64,000 bases of DNA from CALZJC01 sp963781065 (GCA_963781065.1 CAWAET010000013.1:40028-104027), one strand, 5' to 3'. Positions 9,920-19,371 are shown, numbered from the stretch's first letter. Notes: generated by a model not told the origin, from the sequence alone. A program made the numbers and translations.

Positions 9920-10828
9920 ATGAAAGTGATCGTGAGTGGAGGCTCCGGCCTCATCGGCCGTGCCCTGGTGGCCGGTCTGGCCGCCGACGGCCACCAGGCG
10001 ACGGTGCTGAGCCGCAATCCGGATCGGCTGCGCGACCTGCCGGCCGGCGTCACCGCGGCCGGCTGGGACGCCCGCAGCGCCGAGGCGCTGACGCCGCTGG
10101 TCGCCGGCGCTGACGCCGTGGTCCACCTGGCCGGGGAGGGGATCGCCGACGGCCGCTGGAGCGACGAGCGCAAGCGCCGCATCCGCGACAGCCGGGTCGA
10201 CTCGAGCGCCGCGGTGGCGGCGGCGATCGCCGCCGCCGAGCCGCGGCCGGCGGCCCTGCTGCAGGCCTCGGCGGTCGGCTACTACGGCGCGCGCGGGGAC
10301 GAGGAGCTGACCGAGGAGTCGAGCTCGGGCGGGGATTTCCTGGCCGAGATCTGCCGCGAGTGGGAGGCGGCGAGCGCCGCGGTGGAGGAGCACGGCGTGC
10401 GCCGCGCGGTGCTGCGCACCGGCGTCGTCCTCTCCCGCGAGGGCGGCGCGCTGCCCAAGATGCTGCTGCCGTTCCGGCTCTTCGCCGGCGGGCCGGCGGG
10501 CAGCGGACGGCAGTACATGCCCTGGATCCATCTCGCCGACGAGGTGGGCGCGATCCGCTTCCTGCTCGAGACCCCCGAGGCCGCCGGGCCGTTCAACCTG
10601 ACCGCGCCCGCGCCGGTGACCAACCGGCAGTTCAGCACGGTCCTGGGCCGGGTGCTGGGCCGGCCCAGCTTCATGCCGGCGCCGGCCTTCGCCCTCAAGC
10701 TGGCGTTGGGCGAGATGTCGAAGATCGTCCTCGAGGGCCAGCGGGCGCTACCGCGCCGCCTCGAGGAAGCGGGTTTTCCGTTCCGCTTTCCGGACCTCGA
10801 GACGGCGCTGCGCGACCTGCTCGAGTAG
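9920..10828 (+). CDS. TIGR01777-type NAD-dependent epimerase/dehydratase (YfcH-like)
   Basis: A 302-residue extended short-chain dehydrogenase/reductase. The N-terminal Rossmann motif is GGSGLIGRALV, the family segment VHLAGEGIADGRW is present, the catalytic-type Tyr sits in SAVGYYG, and the C-terminal region has the DUF1731-like segment with RVLGRPSFMPAPAFALKLALGEMS. These are hallmarks of the YfcH/SulA-like group, whose reaction is not established. A clear Shine-Dalgarno (AAGGAG) precedes ATG 9920. It is convergent with the cytochrome c gene. Confidence 0.85.
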   Translation: MKVIVSGGSGLIGRALVAGLAADGHQATVLSRNPDRLRDLPAGVTAAGWDARSAEALTPLVAGADAVVHLAGEGIADGRWSDERKRRIRDSRVDSSAAVAAAIAAAEPRPAALLQASAVGYYGARGDEELTEESSSGGDFLAEICREWEAASAAVEEHGVRRAVLRTGVVLSREGGALPKMLLPFRLFAGGPAGSGRQYMPWIHLADEVGAIRFLLETPEAAGPFNLTAPAPVTNRQFSTVLGRVLGRPSFMPAPAFALKLALGEMSKIVLEGQRALPRRLEEAGFPFRFPDLETALRDLLE

Positions 10829-10851
10829 ACAGCTATAGCGGAGCAGTACTT

Positions 10852-11256
10852 CTAGTTCCAGGTGCGCTGGAAGGCGATGATCGCCAGGATGTCCTCGTCG
10901 GTGAGGGCCGGGTTGCCACCCCGCGGCGGCATGTCGACGCCCTGGGTGTTGTCCTCGTGCCAGGCCGGGCGGCCTCCGACGACGAAGGCCAGCATCTCCT
11001 CGTCGGTGAGGCTCTTGGTGAACTCGTTGTGGTGCAGCTCCTTGCCCAGCTTGGGCATGCCGTGGCCGTCGGCGCCGTGACAGGTGGCGCAGGTCTGCTG
11101 ATACAGCTTCTGCCCCTTGGCGATCTGCGCGTCCGCCGCGCCGCCGCCGCCGTCACCGCCGCCACCGCAACCGACCGCCACCAGGGCGGCGATCGCCAGC
11201 GCGCCAACGGCCCAGGTCAGGGCTCGTTCGGTCACTCTCTTGTCGTTGCTTCGCAT
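10852..11256 (-). CDS. Lipoprotein c-type cytochrome, single heme
   Basis: A 134-residue exported cytochrome c. The N-terminus has a hydrophobic signal with a lipobox-like end (VAVGC) followed by a Gly-rich linker, so it is probably lipid-anchored. The heme attachment site is CATCH in QTCATCHGADGHGMPKLG, and a C-terminal Met (in VDMPPRGG) is a candidate axial ligand. Likely a periplasmic electron carrier matured by the Ccm system encoded at 37.2-44.5 kb. The ATG at 11254-11256 has a GAGGAG ribosome site upstream. Confidence 0.88.
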   Translation of the reverse strand: MRSNDKRVTERALTWAVGALAIAALVAVGCGGGGDGGGGAADAQIAKGQKLYQQTCATCHGADGHGMPKLGKELHHNEFTKSLTDEEMLAFVVGGRPAWHEDNTQGVDMPPRGGNPALTDEDILAIIAFQRTWN

Positions 11257-11383
11257 GATCTCGATTCTCCTCGGGGTTTCCGTTAGTCCGTAGCCTGTTC
11301 TTATCAACTGTGGAGAGCGAGTCAAGCCCCCGCGGCGCCAGCCGCGCCCACCACGGGCTGCTGGGGCGGCGAACGGCTGGTCT

Positions 11384-11860
11384 ATGCTTGGTCCAGAGAT
11401 GGTCGAGGCGATCCGCCAGGGCGACATCCCGGGTGTCCAGCTGCGCTGCCGGCAGCAGCTGCCGGCGCCCGCCGCGACGGCTTGGCGCTGGCTGACCGAG
11501 CCGACGCTGCTGGCGGCGTGGGCCGGCCGGGCGCGGCTCGAAGGCGGGCTCGAAGGCGTCCTGGCGCTCGAGCGCCAGGAGGGCGGCGCGGCGGTGCGCG
11601 AGCGCGGCCGCACCGTCGAGGTGATCCCTGGCGAGCGCTGGATCCTGGCCTTCGAGCGGCTCGATGACGGCTGGGAGAGCGCCACCCGGCTGACCTTCGA
11701 GCTCACGGCGACGGCGGCGGGCTGCGAGCTGTCGGTGCTGCAGCAGGGCTTCGAGCACCTGCCGCTGTCGCGCTGTCTGACGATCTGGGAGGCCTACCGG
11801 CGGCGCTGGCGTGAGGCCCTCGAGCGGCTGGCGGCGGCCGTCGCCGCGGCGCCGGGCTGA
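11384..11860 (+). CDS. SRPBCC/AHSA1-like protein
   Basis: A 158-residue protein with the START/SRPBCC fold pattern. It has an N-terminal PAPAATAWRWLTEPTLLAAWAG helix (PxxxVWxxLTdPexLxxWw of AHSA1-like proteins), a beta-sheet middle, and a C-terminal helix with the AHSA1-like turn GFEHLPL followed by W..YRRRWREALERL. These proteins bind small hydrophobic ligands or act as co-chaperone-like modules; no specific role can be given. Start ATG 11384 is likely, but an in-frame ATG at 11399 is possible. Confidence 0.7.
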   Translation: MLGPEMVEAIRQGDIPGVQLRCRQQLPAPAATAWRWLTEPTLLAAWAGRARLEGGLEGVLALERQEGGAAVRERGRTVEVIPGERWILAFERLDDGWESATRLTFELTATAAGCELSVLQQGFEHLPLSRCLTIWEAYRRRWREALERLAAAVAAAPG

Positions 11861-11914
11861 CCCGTGCCGGCCGCGGTGGCCGGCCGGGGCGTCCCGCTGG
11901 CGGGACGGTGCGAG

Positions 11915-13135
11915 CTACCCGGCGGCCGGCGGGCGCCACAGCGACGCCACCACGGCGGCGGCCTCGGCGGCCGTCTCGGGCGGCGCGTAAACCCGGTAGC
12001 GGTCGATCCGCGTCAGGTGGCCGATGAAGTGGCTGGCTCGCTCCATCGGCTCCAGTGAGCCGTTGAAGCGGCGCACCAGGACGCCGCTCTGACCCATCCG
12101 GTGAGGGTCCTTGGCCGAGTTGGAGACCAGCAGCTGATCGGCGCCGAAGCGCTGTTCGAGCTGCGGCAGCAGGGCCGCGAAGCGGGCCGCCTCGCTCGCG
12201 CTCAGGTGCTCTTCGGTCTCGAAGGCGAGCGGGAAGTGCTCGCGCGCCACCACCGCCCGCGCGTGGCGGCTGTAGGAGGAGCGCATCAGCGCCATCGTCG
12301 AGGTGTCGTCGTGGATCAGGAACTCCTCCGGATCCGACGGCCAGCGCCGTCGCTGCTCGCGCAGCCACTGGCTGAAGTGCAGCTCGAGCACCTTGCCGGT
12401 GACGTTGAAGTAGACCTGGGTGAACATGTAGTAGCGCGCCATCACCAGCGCCTCGAGGGCGTGCACGCCGCCCTCGCCGATACCCAGGCCCCACTCGCCG
12501 GTCTCGGGGTCCTGCAGCGGCAGGATGGTGTCCAGCAGCCGCTCGAGGTCGAAGCTGCCGTAGCGGACGCCGCAGTAGAGGCTGTCGCGCAGCAGGTAGT
12601 CCATCTTGTCGACGTCGAGCTCGCCCGAGATGATCTGCGCCAGCAGCCGGCCGGTGGCGTCCTCGGGGCCGGCCAGCAGGCCGATCACCGCCTCGGGCGT
12701 CAGCCCGTCGCCGGCGCGTTGGAAGATCGCCCGCATCTCGTCGATGCCCAGCAGGCGGCGGGTCATCTCCTCGTGGTCGATGCCGCCCTCGAACAGGCCT
12801 TCGGCCGAGTGGCTGAACGGCGCGTGGCCGATGTCGTGGACCAGCGCCGCCACGCGCACCAGACGGCGCTCGCGGCTCCGGTGGTCCGGATCCAGCAGGC
12901 CGTCCGACTGCGCCGCCAGGGCGTCGTAGACCCGGCCGGCGAGCGCCATCGCCCCCAGCACGTGGCTGAACCGGCTGTGCTCGGCGCCGGGGAAGACCAG
13001 GTTGGCGAAGCCGAGCTGGCGGATCGAGCGCAGCCGCTGCAGCGGCCGGCTGTCGATCAGCTCCCGTTCGAGGCCGTCGCCGCGGATGAAGCCGTGGATC
13101 GGGTCGCGGATGGAAACTGCGGGTTCGGCGCTCAT
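11915..13135 (-). CDS. HD-domain phosphohydrolase (dGTPase-like)
   Basis: A 406-residue HD-superfamily protein. It opens with IRDPIHGFI, then has the first metal-binding His in FSHVLGAMALA, the HD doublet in ALVHDIGHAPFSHSAEG, and a downstream DVDKMDYLLRDS helix with the last Asp ligand. This order matches the YwfO/SAMHD1-like dNTP triphosphohydrolase group. Hydrolysis of a nucleotide is the family expectation, while the exact substrate is open. The ATG at 13133-13135 begins the conserved N-terminus. A folK-like gene lies upstream on the same strand. Confidence 0.85.
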   Translation of the reverse strand: MSAEPAVSIRDPIHGFIRGDGLERELIDSRPLQRLRSIRQLGFANLVFPGAEHSRFSHVLGAMALAGRVYDALAAQSDGLLDPDHRSRERRLVRVAALVHDIGHAPFSHSAEGLFEGGIDHEEMTRRLLGIDEMRAIFQRAGDGLTPEAVIGLLAGPEDATGRLLAQIISGELDVDKMDYLLRDSLYCGVRYGSFDLERLLDTILPLQDPETGEWGLGIGEGGVHALEALVMARYYMFTQVYFNVTGKVLELHFSQWLREQRRRWPSDPEEFLIHDDTSTMALMRSSYSRHARAVVAREHFPLAFETEEHLSASEAARFAALLPQLEQRFGADQLLVSNSAKDPHRMGQSGVLVRRFNGSLEPMERASHFIGHLTRIDRYRVYAPPETAAEAAAVVASLWRPPAAG

Positions 13136-13280
13136 GGGGCCCGAGGCTACCGTAGCGGTCGACCTCCGTGTCGACCGGTCTCGAAAGGGCGCCGGACGGT
13201 CGAGACGGGGCTCGACCGCGACTGGCGGAAGAACGGTTGACCGGACCAGGTCGTCCGCCGGGCGCGGCCGGCGCGTGGGC

Positions 13281-13769
13281 TCAGGGTGGCTCCTGCCAGT
13301 CGACCGCCTCGACCCATCCCTCCTGGGGGACCGCCGCCAGCAGCTCGGCGACGGTCGCACCATCGGGCGGGATCCGCAGTCCGGGCGCGATCGCGGCCAG
13401 TGGAGCCAGCACGAAGCGACGCTGGCGCAGGCCGGGGTGGGGCAGCCTCAGTTCGGGCCTGTCACTCGCCAGCTCGCCGTAGACCAGCAGATCGACGTCG
13501 AGCCTGCGGGAGGCGTGGCGCGGCCCGGCGCGGCGCCCGGCGGCCAGCTCGAGGGCCTTGGCAAAGCCCAGGAGATCTTCGGCGTCGAGCAGCGGCCGGC
13601 CGACGACGGCGGTGTTGAAGTAGGGCGGCTGCGAGAGATCGCCCAGCGGTTGGGTGCGGAAGAGGGGGCCTACCGTGAGCGGCCGCAGGACGGCGGCGAG
13701 GCCCAGGATCGCCTCGCGCAGATGACGTTCGCGGTCGCCCAGGTTGCTGCCCAGGCCGAGGGCCGCGAT
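13281..13769 (-). CDS. folK: 2-amino-4-hydroxy-6-hydroxymethyldihydropteridine pyrophosphokinase, no canonical start codon
   Basis: Translation of the minus strand from 13769 gives IAALGLGSNLGDRERHL, then TQPLGDLSQPPYFNTAVV, and RRLDVDLLVYGEL with LPHPGLRQRRFVLAPLAAIAP. These are the full set of FolK hallmarks (pterin and ATP sites, RxxDxDLL metal site). The enzyme transfers pyrophosphate from ATP in folate synthesis. The frame ends at TGA 13281-13283, about 162 residues. At the expected start the codon is ATC (13767-13769), right after the stop of the upstream gene. An ATG there would give a normal start, so a substitution or error is likely. Confidence 0.85.
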   Translation of the reverse strand: MAALGLGSNLGDRERHLREAILGLAAVLRPLTVGPLFRTQPLGDLSQPPYFNTAVVGRPLLDAEDLLGFAKALELAAGRRAGPRHASRRLDVDLLVYGELASDRPELRLPHPGLRQRRFVLAPLAAIAPGLRIPPDGATVAELLAAVPQEGWVEAVDWQEPP

Positions 13770-13770
13770 C

Positions 13771-14109
13771 TCAGTCGTCGAGTTCGTCGTTCGACTCGAT
13801 GTCGTCGCCGTCTTCGACGTCGGCCGCCGGCCCGTCGGCCGCCGGCACTTCGGGCTCGTCCGGGGTGGTTTCCTCGGCCGCCGCCTCTTCCTCTTCCGGC
13901 TCCGCGGGCTCTTCCGGCTCCGCCGGCTTCGCCGCTTTCACCTTCACCTTCGCCTTGGCCTTGACCTTCTTCTCTTCCTTCTCGGCCTTCTCCTCCTCCT
14001 CGGCAAGTTGGTTGAGTCCGCACTTCGGGCAGATGGGCTCGGCCTTGCCCAGGTCGTAGAACTTGGTGCCGCAGCCGGTGCACTCGTGCTTTGTTCCTAG
14101 ATCGGGCAT
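13771..14109 (-). CDS. FYDLN-acid family zinc-ribbon protein (TIGR02300-like)
   Basis: A 112-residue protein. It begins DLGTKHECTGCGTKFYDLGKAEPICPKCG, with two CxxC pairs flanking the FYDLG motif that names the family. A charged Lys/Glu/Ala/Pro tail and a highly acidic end (DGDDIESNDELDD) follow. Function of the family is unknown. A GGAGGAG ribosome site precedes ATG 14107-14109. Its stop directly abuts the folK-like frame, implying co-transcription. It is divergent from lolA. Confidence 0.85.
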   Translation of the reverse strand: MPDLGTKHECTGCGTKFYDLGKAEPICPKCGLNQLAEEEEKAEKEEKKVKAKAKVKVKAAKPAEPEEPAEPEEEEAAAEETTPDEPEVPAADGPAADVEDGDDIESNDELDD

Positions 14110-14248
14110 TGGGTCTCCTCCGGAGGGCCGGGACCGTAGCATCGGGCTTTGAAAAGTGTCAAGGATCTCGCCGCGGTTGCGGCCATCGGCCGCTGCCGAT
14201 AGGATCGCCCGGCACGGCCTCCGTCCCCACCGCCCCTCCGACCTCGCG

Positions 14249-15004
14249 ATGCTCCTCCGACTCCGCACTGCCAGTGCATCGATCCGCCGCGCCGCGTTCG
14301 GGCTGGCGGTTCTGCTGGTTGCCGCGGCGGCTATGGCGCAGGAGCCGCCGCCCGATCCGCGCGGGCCGGGGCTCGAGCCCGCCGAGCGCCTCGGCGCGCT
14401 TCTCGATCGCATGCAGTTCGAGCAGGCGGCGGTCGAGACCCTGGAGGCGGACTTCGTCCAGCTCAAGGAGAGCCAGTTCCTGATGGCGCCGGCCGAGTCC
14501 GCCGGGTTGTTCTCCTACGCGGCGCCCGACCGCGTGCGTTGGGAGCATCGCTCGCCGACGCCGATCTCGCTGCTGATCACCGACGGCGAGATGATCACCT
14601 GGTACCACGATCTGGAGAAGGTCGAGCGCATGCTGGTGGGCCGGCATTCGCAGCGTATTCTGGAGTACCTCGGCGCCACCGGCTCGGTGGAACAGCTGCG
14701 CAAGTACTTCTCGATCCGCCTGGAGTTGAGCGAGGATCGCGCGCAGCCCTACAAGCTCGAGCTGACCCCGCGCTATTCGCGGATCTCCAAACGGCTGCAG
14801 CAGATGATCGTATGGGTCGATCCGCGGCTCTTCCTGGTCAACCGGCTGCGGCTGGTGGAGCCCGACGGGGATCTGACCGAGTACCGTTTCAACCGGCTGC
14901 GGGTCAACGGCGCCCTGCCGCCGGATCGCTTCGACCTCGACCTGCCGACCGGGGTCGTGGTCGAAACGGTCGACTTCGAGGCTCGGCTGGGCATCCGCCA
15001 GTAG
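14249..15004 (+). CDS. lolA: Outer-membrane lipoprotein carrier protein
   Basis: A 251-residue exported protein with a signal peptide (hydrophobic core ending AAAAMAQ). The LolA-like fold pattern follows: ETLEADFVQLKESQF near the mature N-terminus, then APDRVRWEHRSP, and later FNRLRVNGALPPDRFDLDLPTGVVV. LolA ferries lipoproteins from the LolCDE transporter to the outer membrane, so this marks the host as diderm. The ATG at 14249 sits directly before the signal sequence. It starts a same-strand run with tgt, yajC, secD and secF, all export- or RNA-related. Confidence 0.87.
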   Translation: MLLRLRTASASIRRAAFGLAVLLVAAAAMAQEPPPDPRGPGLEPAERLGALLDRMQFEQAAVETLEADFVQLKESQFLMAPAESAGLFSYAAPDRVRWEHRSPTPISLLITDGEMITWYHDLEKVERMLVGRHSQRILEYLGATGSVEQLRKYFSIRLELSEDRAQPYKLELTPRYSRISKRLQQMIVWVDPRLFLVNRLRLVEPDGDLTEYRFNRLRVNGALPPDRFDLDLPTGVVVETVDFEARLGIRQ

Positions 15005-15031
15005 CCCGCCCGGCGCGGCCCTGAGGCCAGC

Positions 15032-16216
15032 ATGCCCCTCGAGTTCGAGATCCTGGCGCGCGACGGCGCGGCGCGCGCCGGCCGGCTGCGGACTCCCCAC
15101 GGCGAGATCGCCACCCCGGCCTTCCAGCCGGTGGGCACGCTGGGCGCGGTCAAGGGCGTTCCCTCGCCCTGGCTCGCCGAGGCCGGCGCGCAGATCCTGC
15201 TGAGCAACCTCTATCACCTGTCGGTGCGGCCCGGCATCGCGGCGATCGAGGGCCTGGGCGGCCTGCACCGCTTCATCGGCTGGTCGGGCCCGCTGCTCAC
15301 CGACAGCGGCGGCTTCCAGGTCTTCAGCCTGAGCGGGCTGCGCACCATCGACGACGACGGCGTGACCTTCCGCAGCCATCTCGACGGCAACGAGATGCGG
15401 TTCACCCCGGAGTCGGTGGTCGACGACCAGCGGCGGCTGGGCGTCGACGTCGCCATGATGCTCGACGAGTGCCCGCCCTATCCGGTCGAGCGTGCGCTGG
15501 CGGCGGCGGCGCTCGATCGCACCAACCGTTGGGCGGCGCGGGCGCGGGCGGCCTGGGAGCGGCAGCCGGGCGCCGGCGGCCTGTTCGCCATCGCCCAGGG
15601 CTCGGTCTACCCGGAGCTGCGCGAGCGCGCCGCCGCCGAGCTGAGCGCGATGGACTTCGACGGCTACGCCATCGGCGGGGTGAGCGTGGGCGAGCCGACC
15701 GCCGAGCGCCGCGCCATGGTGGCGGTCACCGCCCCGGCGCTGCCGGCCGACCGGGTGCGCTACCTGATGGGTGTGGGCACGCCGGTGGACATCGTCTCGG
15801 CGGTCGGCCACGGCGTCGACCTGTTCGACTGCGTGCTGCCGACGCGCAACGCCCGCCACGGCGTGCTGTTTACCCGCAACGGCGTGCTGCGGATCAAGAA
15901 CGCCCGGTTTCGCACCGACGAGCGGCCCCTGGACGAGGCCTGCGGCTGTCCTGCCTGCCGCGGCGGCGGCCGGGCGTTTCTGCATCACCTGTTGCGCGCC
16001 GGCGAGCTCACCGGAGCGGTGCTGGCCTCGCTGCACAACCTCCGTTTCTACCTTGACTTTATGGCGGAGGTCAGGGAAGCTATTGCGTCCGGCCGGATGG
16101 CCGATCTGGCTGCCGGCGTCATCGAGCGCTACGGCGCCGACAGCACCGCGGGCCGCCGGCTTTCCCCCGAACCCAACGCCTCCCCAGAACCGACCTCCAG
16201 ACCGATCGAGGAGTAG
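15032..16216 (+). CDS. tgt: Queuine tRNA-ribosyltransferase
   Basis: A 394-residue TIM-barrel enzyme that swaps guanine-34 for the queuosine precursor in tRNA(Asp/Asn/His/Tyr). Visible motifs are DSGGFQVFSL (catalytic Asp), FAIAQGSVYPELR, YAIGGVSVGEP, LMGVGTP, FDCVLPTRNARHG (second catalytic Asp) and the zinc site CGCPACRGG...FLHHL. A 30-residue unconserved tail rich in Pro, Ser and Glu follows the domain. It lies 28 bp after lolA and just upstream of yajC, the same tgt-yajC-secD-secF order seen in many bacteria. Confidence 0.95.
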   Translation: MPLEFEILARDGAARAGRLRTPHGEIATPAFQPVGTLGAVKGVPSPWLAEAGAQILLSNLYHLSVRPGIAAIEGLGGLHRFIGWSGPLLTDSGGFQVFSLSGLRTIDDDGVTFRSHLDGNEMRFTPESVVDDQRRLGVDVAMMLDECPPYPVERALAAAALDRTNRWAARARAAWERQPGAGGLFAIAQGSVYPELRERAAAELSAMDFDGYAIGGVSVGEPTAERRAMVAVTAPALPADRVRYLMGVGTPVDIVSAVGHGVDLFDCVLPTRNARHGVLFTRNGVLRIKNARFRTDERPLDEACGCPACRGGGRAFLHHLLRAGELTGAVLASLHNLRFYLDFMAEVREAIASGRMADLAAGVIERYGADSTAGRRLSPEPNASPEPTSRPIEE

Positions 16217-16263
16217 CGATTGAGGCGGCCCTTTTTGCCGGCCACCTAGCGGAGAACCAAGCG

Positions 16264-16599
16264 ATGCCCTTCCAGCCGCATACCCTGTTGCCGATCGCCT
16301 TCGCCGAGGGCGGCTCGACCTCGCCCCTGATCCAGTTCCTGCCCTTCATCTTCGTCTTCGCGATCTTCTACTTTCTGCTGATCGCGCCGATGCGCAAGCG
16401 CCAGAAGGCGCTGGCTGCGATGATCGCCGGCCTCCAGAAGGGCGACAAGGTGGTCACCAACGGCGGCCTCTACGGCGAGATCGCGGCGGTCCAGGACGAC
16501 CTGGTGATCCTCAAGCTGGCCGACAACATCAAGGTGCGGGTCGCCAAGTCGGCGATCTCGGGGCTCGAGGGCGAGCCGCAGCCGGGGGCCAAGCGATGA
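16264..16599 (+). CDS. yajC: Preprotein translocase subunit YajC
   Basis: A 111-residue single-pass membrane protein. One transmembrane helix (LIQFLPFIFVFAIFYFLLIA) is followed by the family motif PMRKRQKALAAMIAGLQKGDKVVTNGGLYGEI. YajC associates with SecDF at the Sec translocon. Start ATG 16264 follows a purine-rich stretch. It overlaps secD by four bases (ATGA). Confidence 0.95.
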   Translation: MPFQPHTLLPIAFAEGGSTSPLIQFLPFIFVFAIFYFLLIAPMRKRQKALAAMIAGLQKGDKVVTNGGLYGEIAAVQDDLVILKLADNIKVRVAKSAISGLEGEPQPGAKR

Positions 16600-18173
16600 G
16601 CCGCGCCATGGCGTGGAAGGGGCTGATGATCCTGGCGATCGTGACGCTGTTCGCCTGGTCGGCCTACCCGCTGGGCGAGAAGCTCAACCTGGGTCTGGAT
16701 CTGCAAGGGGGCATCCACCTGGTGCTGCAGGTGCAGTCCGAGGACGCGTTGCGCTCCGAGGCCACCAAGGACATGGATCGGCTGCTGCAGGAGGTGCGCG
16801 ACGACGGCATCAGCGGCGTCGACGGCTCCCAGACCTCCAGCTCCGCCTTCGCGGTGACCGGCGTGCCGGCCGACCGCGACGCCCAGATCGACGAGATCGT
16901 CGACACCTACCTGCCCGGTTACAACTGGCAGCGGCGCGGCGACCAGCTGGCCTTCACCATGCAGGCGCAGAACGTCAGCGAGATCCGCAACCTGGCGGTC
17001 AAGCAGGCGCTGGAGACGATCCGCAACCGCGTCGACGCCTTTGGCGTGTCCGAGCCGGTGATCCAGCGCCAGGGGCTGGAAGGCAGCGACCGGCTGGTCG
17101 TCCAGCTGCCCGGCGTCGACGACCCGGAGCGGGTCAAGCGGCTGATCAAGAACACCGCCTTCCTCGAGTGGCGGCTGGTCGACTATCCGCCCGGCGGCGG
17201 CGGCGTCTCGTCGCGCGAGCAGATCGAGGCCCACTACGCCGGCCGCCTGCCCGACAACCTGGAGATCATGACCGGCCCGAGGAAAGACGCCACGGGCGCC
17301 ACGGTCGGCACCCAGTACTACGCGGTGGCGGCGCGCCCGGTGCTCACCGGCCGCGATCTCAAGACCGCGCGGCCCGGCCTGGGGCAGTTCAACCAGCCGG
17401 TGGTGAACTTCTTCCTCACCCACGAGGGCGGCGAGATCTTCTCCCAGGTCACCGGCGACAACGTTGGCAAGGGCCTGGCGATCATCCTCGACGGCAAGGT
17501 CGTGACGGCGCCCAACATCAAGAGCCAGATCGGCGACACCGGCCTGATCGAGGGCTCGTTCACCCGCCAGGAGGTGGAGGATCTCTCCACCGTGCTGCGC
17601 TCGGGCGCCCTGCCCGCCGGCATCACCTATCTCGAAGAGCGGACGGTCGGCCCGTCGCTGGGCCACGACTCGATCCAGCGCGGCCTGCGCGCCGGCGCCC
17701 TCGGCCTGATCCTGGTGGTGCTGGCGATGCTGGTGGTCTACAAGGGCACCGGCATCAACGCGGTGGTGGCTCTGGGGCTCAACATCGTGCTGATCTTCGG
17801 CGCCCTGGCCTACTTCAATGCCACGCTGACCCTGCCGGGGATCGCCGGCATCGTGCTGACCATCGGCATGGCGGTCGACGCCAATGTCCTGATCTTCGAG
17901 CGCATCCGCGAAGAGCTGCGACACGGGCGCACCGTCAAGTCGGCCGTCGAGGCCGGCTTTGCCAAGGCGCTCTCCTCGGTGCTGGACGCCAACGTCACCA
18001 CCCTGATCGCCGCCCTCTTCCTCTTCCAGTTCGGCACCGGCCCCATTCGGGGGTTCGCCGTCACCCTCTCGATCGGCATCCTCGCCTCGCTGTTCACCGC
18101 CATCTTCGTCAGCCGCTGGCTGTTCGACGCGGTGCTGTCGCGGCGCCGGCGAGTGGAAACCCTGTCGATCTAG
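16596..18173 (+). CDS. secD: Protein translocase subunit SecD
   Basis: A 525-residue RND-type membrane protein that, with SecF, uses the proton gradient to drive late steps of Sec export. It has an N-terminal helix, then the signature LNLGLDLQGGIHLVLQV, a large periplasmic P1 domain, and C-terminal helices containing PGIAGIVLTIGMAVDANVLIFERI, the conserved SecD segment with the functional Asp. Length is normal for a separate SecD. It overlaps yajC and is followed 15 bp later by secF. Confidence 0.95.
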   Translation: MSRAMAWKGLMILAIVTLFAWSAYPLGEKLNLGLDLQGGIHLVLQVQSEDALRSEATKDMDRLLQEVRDDGISGVDGSQTSSSAFAVTGVPADRDAQIDEIVDTYLPGYNWQRRGDQLAFTMQAQNVSEIRNLAVKQALETIRNRVDAFGVSEPVIQRQGLEGSDRLVVQLPGVDDPERVKRLIKNTAFLEWRLVDYPPGGGGVSSREQIEAHYAGRLPDNLEIMTGPRKDATGATVGTQYYAVAARPVLTGRDLKTARPGLGQFNQPVVNFFLTHEGGEIFSQVTGDNVGKGLAIILDGKVVTAPNIKSQIGDTGLIEGSFTRQEVEDLSTVLRSGALPAGITYLEERTVGPSLGHDSIQRGLRAGALGLILVVLAMLVVYKGTGINAVVALGLNIVLIFGALAYFNATLTLPGIAGIVLTIGMAVDANVLIFERIREELRHGRTVKSAVEAGFAKALSSVLDANVTTLIAALFLFQFGTGPIRGFAVTLSIGILASLFTAIFVSRWLFDAVLSRRRRVETLSI

Positions 18174-18188
18174 CCGGGATATAGAGCC

Positions 18189-19371
18189 ATGGAGTTCTTT
18201 CGCGACAGCCATATCGATTTCATGAAGTACCGCCGCTTCTTTGTCGGCGTGTCGTCGGTGTTTCTGGTGATCGGCATCTTCTCCGTCTTCGTCCACGGCA
18301 AGCTCAACCTGGGCATCGACTTCGCCGGCGGCACCCAGCTCAACCTCAAGTTCACCCAACCGCCGGTGGTCGACGAGCTGCGCTCCGTGGTCGCCGCCGC
18401 CGGCATCAACGAGACCCAGATCCAGCAGTTCGGCGAGGTCGAGGACAACTCGGTCATCATCAAGACGCCGACCGTCGAGGGCAGCCAGGAAGGCAACCAG
18501 GGGCTGATCGTCGCGGCGCTGGACGAGCGCTTCAATGCCGACACCGGCGGCCGGTTCGACCTCAATCGCCAGGGCGTCGACGCCCTGCGCGGACTGTTGC
18601 TCGAGCTCGATCCGGACCAGCTGCGGCTGAACGACGAGGAGGCCGCCAACCGGCACTACGGCGAGGTCGCCGACGCCGATCCTCGAGGTGCGCCGCGAGC
18701 GCGGCCTGATCGAAAGCTGGGAGACGATCGCGGCGGCGCCCGGGGTGGCCCCGAGCGCGGTGGAGGCCCTGCGCGGCCGCGCGTCCCTGGGCAGCTTCGC
18801 GGTTCTCGGGGCCGAGAACGTCGGGCCGATGATCGGCGCCGAGCTGCGCCAGAAGGGCATCCTGGCGGTGGTCCTGTCGCTCGTCGGCATGCTGATCTAC
18901 ATCTGGTACCGGTTCGAGCTGCGGTTCGGCATCGGCGCCCTGGTGGCGCTGACCCACGACGTGTTGATCGTGCTGGGCCTCTACGCCCTGGCGGGCTACG
19001 AGTTCAACCTGACCACCATTGCCGCCTTCCTGACCCTGGTCGGCTACTCGGTCAACGACACGGTGGTCGTTTTCGACCGGGTGCGCGAGAACCTGCGCCG
19101 GCGCCGCCGGCAGCCGCTGGAAGAGGTGATGAACGTGAGCCTCAACCAGACCCTGTCGCGGACGGTGCTGACCTCCGGCACGACCTTGCTGGCCCTGGGC
19201 TGCCTGCTGGTGCTCGGCGGCGACGTGCTGCGCGGTTTCGCCTTCATCATGACGCTCGGCATCGTCGTCGGCACCTACTCGTCGATCTACGTCGCCAGCC
19301 CGTTCGCCCTGGTGTGGGAGAGCTGGTTCGGCGCCGAGTCGAAGGCCCGTCGCGCCTCCGGCGCGGCGTAG
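18189..19371 (+). CDS. secF: Protein translocase subunit SecF (one-base frameshift near 18677)
   Basis: The N-terminal part from ATG 18189 has KLNLGIDFAGGTQLNLKF (SecF signature). The C-terminal part, in the next frame, has GAELRQKGILAVVLSLVGMLIYIWYRFE, then FLTLVGYSVNDTVVVFDRVRENL and the LNQTLSRTVLTSGTTLLALG segment. One surplus base in GACGCCGATCCTCGAG near 18677 explains the break, and the total length is one more than a multiple of three. The protein has six predicted membrane helices and about 393 residues once corrected. It ends the lolA-tgt-yajC-secDF run. Confidence 0.9.

Noticed and set aside
16470..18890. Very long open frame on the minus strand opposite secD/secF
   Set aside because: It is low-complexity in composition, lacks any known motif and lies opposite genes with clear family motifs. 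High GC makes such antisense frames common.
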